Positions 60,501 to 64,000 of a DNA stretch of 64,000 bases are shown here, one piece after another. The notes beneath the pieces are model-generated. The model did not search any database, was not told the origin of the DNA, and was given only the letters and a program-made list of their open reading frames with translations. How positions within the stretch are numbered: position 1 is the stretch's first letter; each line of letters opens with the position of its first letter. A program made the translations under genes and the position numbers. This DNA is from Hybos culiciformis (taxonomy: Eukaryota; Arthropoda; Insecta; Diptera; Hybotidae). Location: positions 65,048,108 to 65,112,107 of the forward strand of contig OZ023273.1 of assembly GCA_964007475.1 (NCBI GenBank), written 5' to 3'.

Positions 60501-62863
60501 GGGCCACACACATTCCAACCTAACCGAGTTTTGACAGCAATTGGATCATTTTGTTTCCCATCTTTAAATTTAAGAGGAATTCCTAATTTCCAATTATCTA
60601 GACCAATAAGAATACGTGGTACCGCTTGCTCGTATGATTCTACTGGAATCCCTTTTAAATATGGAAACTCTTCACCTAACTTTGTTGAACTTAAAGACTG
60701 TGTTGGTAAATTTAAAGATTTTACTGTGTGAACATTTTGAATATAATATTTTTTAGCTGAATTACTTGTACCAGCTATATTTAAACTAATACGCTGTGAA
60801 TTTTCTTCAATTCTGTGGGTGTTGGCAGTCCATCTAAGGCATAATTGTTGAACACTTCCTTTTATTCTCAATTCATCTGCCAATTCTTGTTCGATCAGAG
60901 TCAATGAAGAGCCGTCGTCTAAAAATGCGAATGTTTTAATATCAACGTTTTTCCCGTATAAAATCACAGGCACTATACGAAACAAAACCGTGTTGTTATT
61001 TTGTTTATGAGTGGTACCATTAAATTGTGCATTAGTTTCTGGTGGTTCTTGTGATGCTGATTCTTCTGCTGGACTTGATTGTGGTTTTTCCTTATGAAGT
61101 AGTGGATAATGTCTAAAGGTGCAATTATTTATTCCACACTGTGCATTTGATTTGCACCGAAACGTACCATGTGGATATAAACAAGTTCGACACAAATTAT
61201 GCTCTTTAACCGCCGACCATTTGTCTTTTAGGATCAAGTCTTGAAATTTTTTGCAATTTTTTATTGACGAACACAGTTGACTGCAAATTAAACACTTTTT
61301 CTCGCTGACAGATGATGTACCACTAACAAGTTCTTCTGAATTTTCAGCATGTGTGTTAGAATACGATGTTTGTCTATGAAATGATTTGTTCGTCGGTGTT
61401 TCGGAGTTAGACCGTTTTGGAATTTCAATTGAGATTGCACTAATTGATTGTGCAATATCATACAACCATGAAGCAAATGTGGAGATGTTGCATTCCGGTA
61501 TAGCTCGCTTGTACATTGCCCAATTTAATTTTATTTGCGTTGGCAATTTGTCGGTTAGCTCTTGTAGTAACATAGGGTTCGTTAAATGAGACACAAGATC
61601 CGATGCCTCCATAGATGAACACAAATTCTGAACTGATAATGCGAAATTGACTAAAGTCTCTAACTTGTCACTTCTTGGTGCTGGTTCAGATCTAATTTGG
61701 TTTAACAGCGTTTGAATAATAATTTCCGGTCGCCCATATAACATCCGTAAAGTAGCTATAACGTTAGGCATGTTCGCTGGCAGCAATAGTTGACTTCGAA
61801 CTGCTTCAATTGCCGGTCCCTTTAAACTCTTTTGAAGCCGAATTAAGTTTTCTTGATTTGTAAACCCACATATTTGAGTTGAACTTTCAAAGTTACTTAT
61901 AAATAACGGCCATTCCTCAGGGCGGCCACTGAATGTAGGTAGATCTTTAGATAAGACTTGTCGAGCAGCCAGTTCTTGGTAGCTTAATGCATTCATTCTA
62001 TTAGCATCGTGATGTTGTGGTATTGATTGTTGATTAAAGTTAGTTTCGGGAAACATATTTCGTTCTGGTTTAAATTGAACACTTCTTGGAATTTGTTCAT
62101 TTACTTTTGGTTTTGAATAGATATCATGTAAAGGTTGAATGTAGTCTATACCATTAAAGGTTACGCCCTGATTTGTTAACTTGGCAGGATTTCCTCTGGA
62201 CCGTTGAGAAGTTGAAGTTTGATTAGTCGTTTGTAATTGTGTATTAGATGTAATTGGCTCGATAACAGATTGTTGTTGTTGAAATTTTTTGAATTTTTTA
62301 TTATAAAATTCTTCGGCTTTCACTTCTTGTTCAATTTGTTTATTATTTTGAAGCCATTGATTAACATCGCTATTAATACTGTTTATACTTTTGACGCTTT
62401 CTTCTTCATAATCTCCATCGTCATCTTCGCTTTCCGCCAACTGATGTAACAACTCATACCGTTTGTCCAAATATATTTTGTCTAGTTCAGCGGCTAAATC
62501 ATTTTCTTCTTTTTCACGTTTTTCTGCTAACGCTCGTTGTTTGTCTGAACGTTGTTTAGCTAAACTGTATTCTTCTTCTAATCTTTGAAGATGTAAGCTT
62601 ACACGAGTAGATGATGATTTAGATTTACTCGATTTTCTTGAAGTAGACTTAACAGTTTTTGGACGGCACTCGGTACAGTGCCAAACTTGATTTTTAATTT
62701 CGTCTGTAATTGTAACACCCGCACTTATTGAATTGAACCCACAACTATCACAAGTTACCCCGCCATATTTAGAATCCTGCTCGGTGGATGTGTCGCAACT
62801 TGTTGGTTCTTGATGGATCTGGGCTTTTGTCACGATGGTTGATGTTGAACTTTTGTCTGACAT
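57504..62863 (-). pseudogene. BEL gag-pol polyprotein, disrupted
   Basis: ATG at 62863; one frame runs to 57560. Residues 38-66 hold a CxxC...CxxC finger, 90-135 a charged coiled coil, 308-475 a DUF1759-like gag domain (LPTFSGRPEEW), and 524-585 a Cys/His cluster. The A17 protease has DDGSS at 649. RT has GDIREMFHQ (D996) and YVDD (1072-1075). In-frame TAA (59269-59267) and TAG (59230-59228) follow. RNase H then shows RLELQAA, SDSKTVLCW and ADEATK. Integrase shows HHCC (YHRRYHHYN...CQSCKNQ) and a D, D, E triad (GIDYFG, SDNGTNF, GGSWER). After WERLVQ the frame breaks; RPAVKLAIL in another frame just downstream is the usual BEL C-terminal motif, implying a deletion between them. Confidence 0.85.
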
Positions 62864-62917
62864 GTTGACGTCACTATTTATCCTTCAATTATTTAAATAT
62901 AAAAGAAATTTATAGAA

Positions 62918-63450
62918 TGTTATCGCTCGACGATAACCTGCTCAGATTGATGAGATTGTAGCATAAATACGAGTAGAAATGATTTTCAGAATTATTAGTT
63001 GATTCAATAAAACAAGGTTCTCAAATTGTTGAATTTCTTTATTTACTTGTAGAATCACTATAAATTTCCTACAAAGATATTTTTTTTATAAACCAAATAA
63101 AAATTAAAATTTCAAACCTACTTTTAGTTTTCTTTCTCCTCTGAATATTTCTCAAATCAATTAAATTATTTCAATTTCAATCTGAATACTAATAATTTCA
63201 GTAAATAGTTTTAATTTTAATAAACAAAAAAAAAATATATTTAAATTAATTTTGAATTCAAGTTAGCTTTAAGTTTGATTTCTACCTTCTTTCTTCAATC
63301 AAATAAAATAAAATCTAATAAAAGCGTTAATTCTAAATTTTTTTTCGAATTCGATATTCATTTCTTTTTTTTTCTTTTCGACGTTACGCTGATTATTGAT
63401 GACAGCTGTTTTTCTTTTTACGATTCTTGTTGTCAGCTGCTTTCGTAACA
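62918..63450 (-). repeat. BEL 5' LTR
   Basis: 533 bases, the 5' LTR in element orientation, followed on the minus strand by TTCTATAAATTTC. That does not begin with the common TGG of a primer-binding site, so the primer tRNA is unidentified. About 55 bases separate the LTR from the gag ATG. Confidence 0.92.
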
Positions 63451-63455
63451 ACTGT

Positions 63456-63497
63456 CTTCGAAGGGTGAAAAGGTGGATGGACAGGAAGGGTCTCGAA
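63456..63497 (+). pseudogene. LINE ORF2 continuation after BEL
   Basis: Fourteen codons, LRRVKRWMDRKGLE, continue the RT frame once BEL and one ACTGT are removed. The match ends exactly where CAGGCTTGCCAG begins, consistent with a second insertion at that point. Confidence 0.7.
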
Positions 63498-64000
63498 CAG
63501 GCTTGCCAGTTTTCCTAAATGATATATCGGGAATTTATAAAAAAAAAAATTTGTGTTTAGAACATATTTGGAAATGTAGAAATAATCTTGAGAATTTATC
63601 TGTCACTAACACATTGTTCTGCTGAAAGCTCGCTTTCTTCTTTGAATAGAATTAAAACTTACCTTCGATCATAATTGAAAGAATTTAAATTAAAAAGCAA
63701 ATTGAGCTCATTAACTAACACAATTTTTTTTTTGTTATTTAAATTCAAATAACTCTAAAATTCTCAAAAAGTGCCTAGGGACGGCATATTCGTAAATCCG
63801 CTCCTGTGTTTATGACAAAAAAAAATATTCATAGTTAATTAAATAAAATGTTTTAAACGAAACTAATTCGTATAAAAAAACATAAACAATAAGAACGAAA
63901 AAAAAAATTTGTTGAGACCATTAAAACAAGTGTTTGCTTTAATTGCTCGCAATTTTCATGTAATTCAAACTAACACAAATTTTATCACAAATTATAACAA
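63498..64000. mobile_element. Candidate hAT terminus and AT-rich remainder
   Basis: CAGGCTTGCCAGTTTTCC at 63498 resembles hAT ends in this window (compare CAGGGATGCCAACT at 44294) and abruptly ends the LINE. Its partner end is not seen, so it may lie outside the window. At about 63770-63805 the minus strand reads CAGGAGCGGATTTACGAATA, which also looks like a hAT terminus, but its flanking 8 bases do not match those at 63490-63497. No coding sequence. Confidence 0.4.

Larger units (their letters stand above)
56960..63450 (-). mobile_element. BEL/Pao LTR retrotransposon, 6491 bp, TSD ACTGT
   Basis: Full element with two 533-bp LTRs in the order LTR, gag-pol, polypurine tract, LTR on the minus strand. 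It is flanked by ACTGT on both sides (56955-56959, 63451-63455) and bounded by TGTTA...TAACA. It inserted into the LINE ORF2. By eye the LTRs differ at two positions, suggesting recent insertion. The coding region has two premature stops and an integrase C-terminal deletion, so it depends on other copies for movement or acquired the lesions before insertion. Confidence 0.93.

Overview
The window reads as AT-rich insect (arthropod) nuclear DNA: two conserved animal developmental genes sit at the left end, followed by about 35 kb of gene-poor intergenic DNA and then about 21 kb of nested transposable elements. I see no bacterial-style genes, no rRNA and no intact tRNA. Order and species cannot be resolved from the sequence alone.

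Left end (1-7.3 kb, minus strand). The first coding exon of a Suppressor of fused homologue (282-375) runs off the left edge. A complete three-exon Not-type (notochord-class) homeobox gene follows (exons 7214-7313, 4492-4905, 2683-3125; 318 codons). Splice phases match at both junctions. The protein has a Groucho-binding eh1-like motif and a full homeodomain. Its two introns carry a hAT MITE, a long foldback MITE, a short-unit array and a copy of a dispersed palindromic repeat.

Middle (7.3-42.7 kb). This is AT-rich DNA without a convincing gene. It contains a Helitron-like 3' end, a TA-flanked MITE, three hAT-type elements or remnants (one with a Tc1/mariner-like MITE nested inside), a hAT transposase C-terminal fragment, foldback MITEs, tRNA-like pseudo-sequences and copies of the dispersed palindromic family, here called family A.

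Right part (42.7-63.5 kb). This is a multi-level transposon nest. Reverse-oriented family A copies are interrupted by hAT elements with exact 8-bp target duplications and by foldback elements with exact 9-bp target duplications. Several of these contain further elements. The largest is a 3.04-kb foldback (50828-53865) whose arms carry 8 and 2 units of a ~157-bp tandem repeat. Beyond it lies an R1/LOA-like LINE (ORF1 zinc knuckles, APE endonuclease, reverse transcriptase). The LINE is split by a 6.49-kb BEL/Pao LTR retrotransposon on the minus strand (533-bp LTRs, TSD ACTGT), and then apparently by another hAT terminus at 63498.

The strongest candidate for something undescribed is a set of non-autonomous foldback elements (23247-24254, 46342-46755, 48635-49670, 50828-53865). 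They share 9-bp target duplications and, in three cases plus the core of the fourth, G-rich termini. Their arms are arrays of short element-specific words. No transposase for them is visible here. Target duplications and arm pairings were read by eye.
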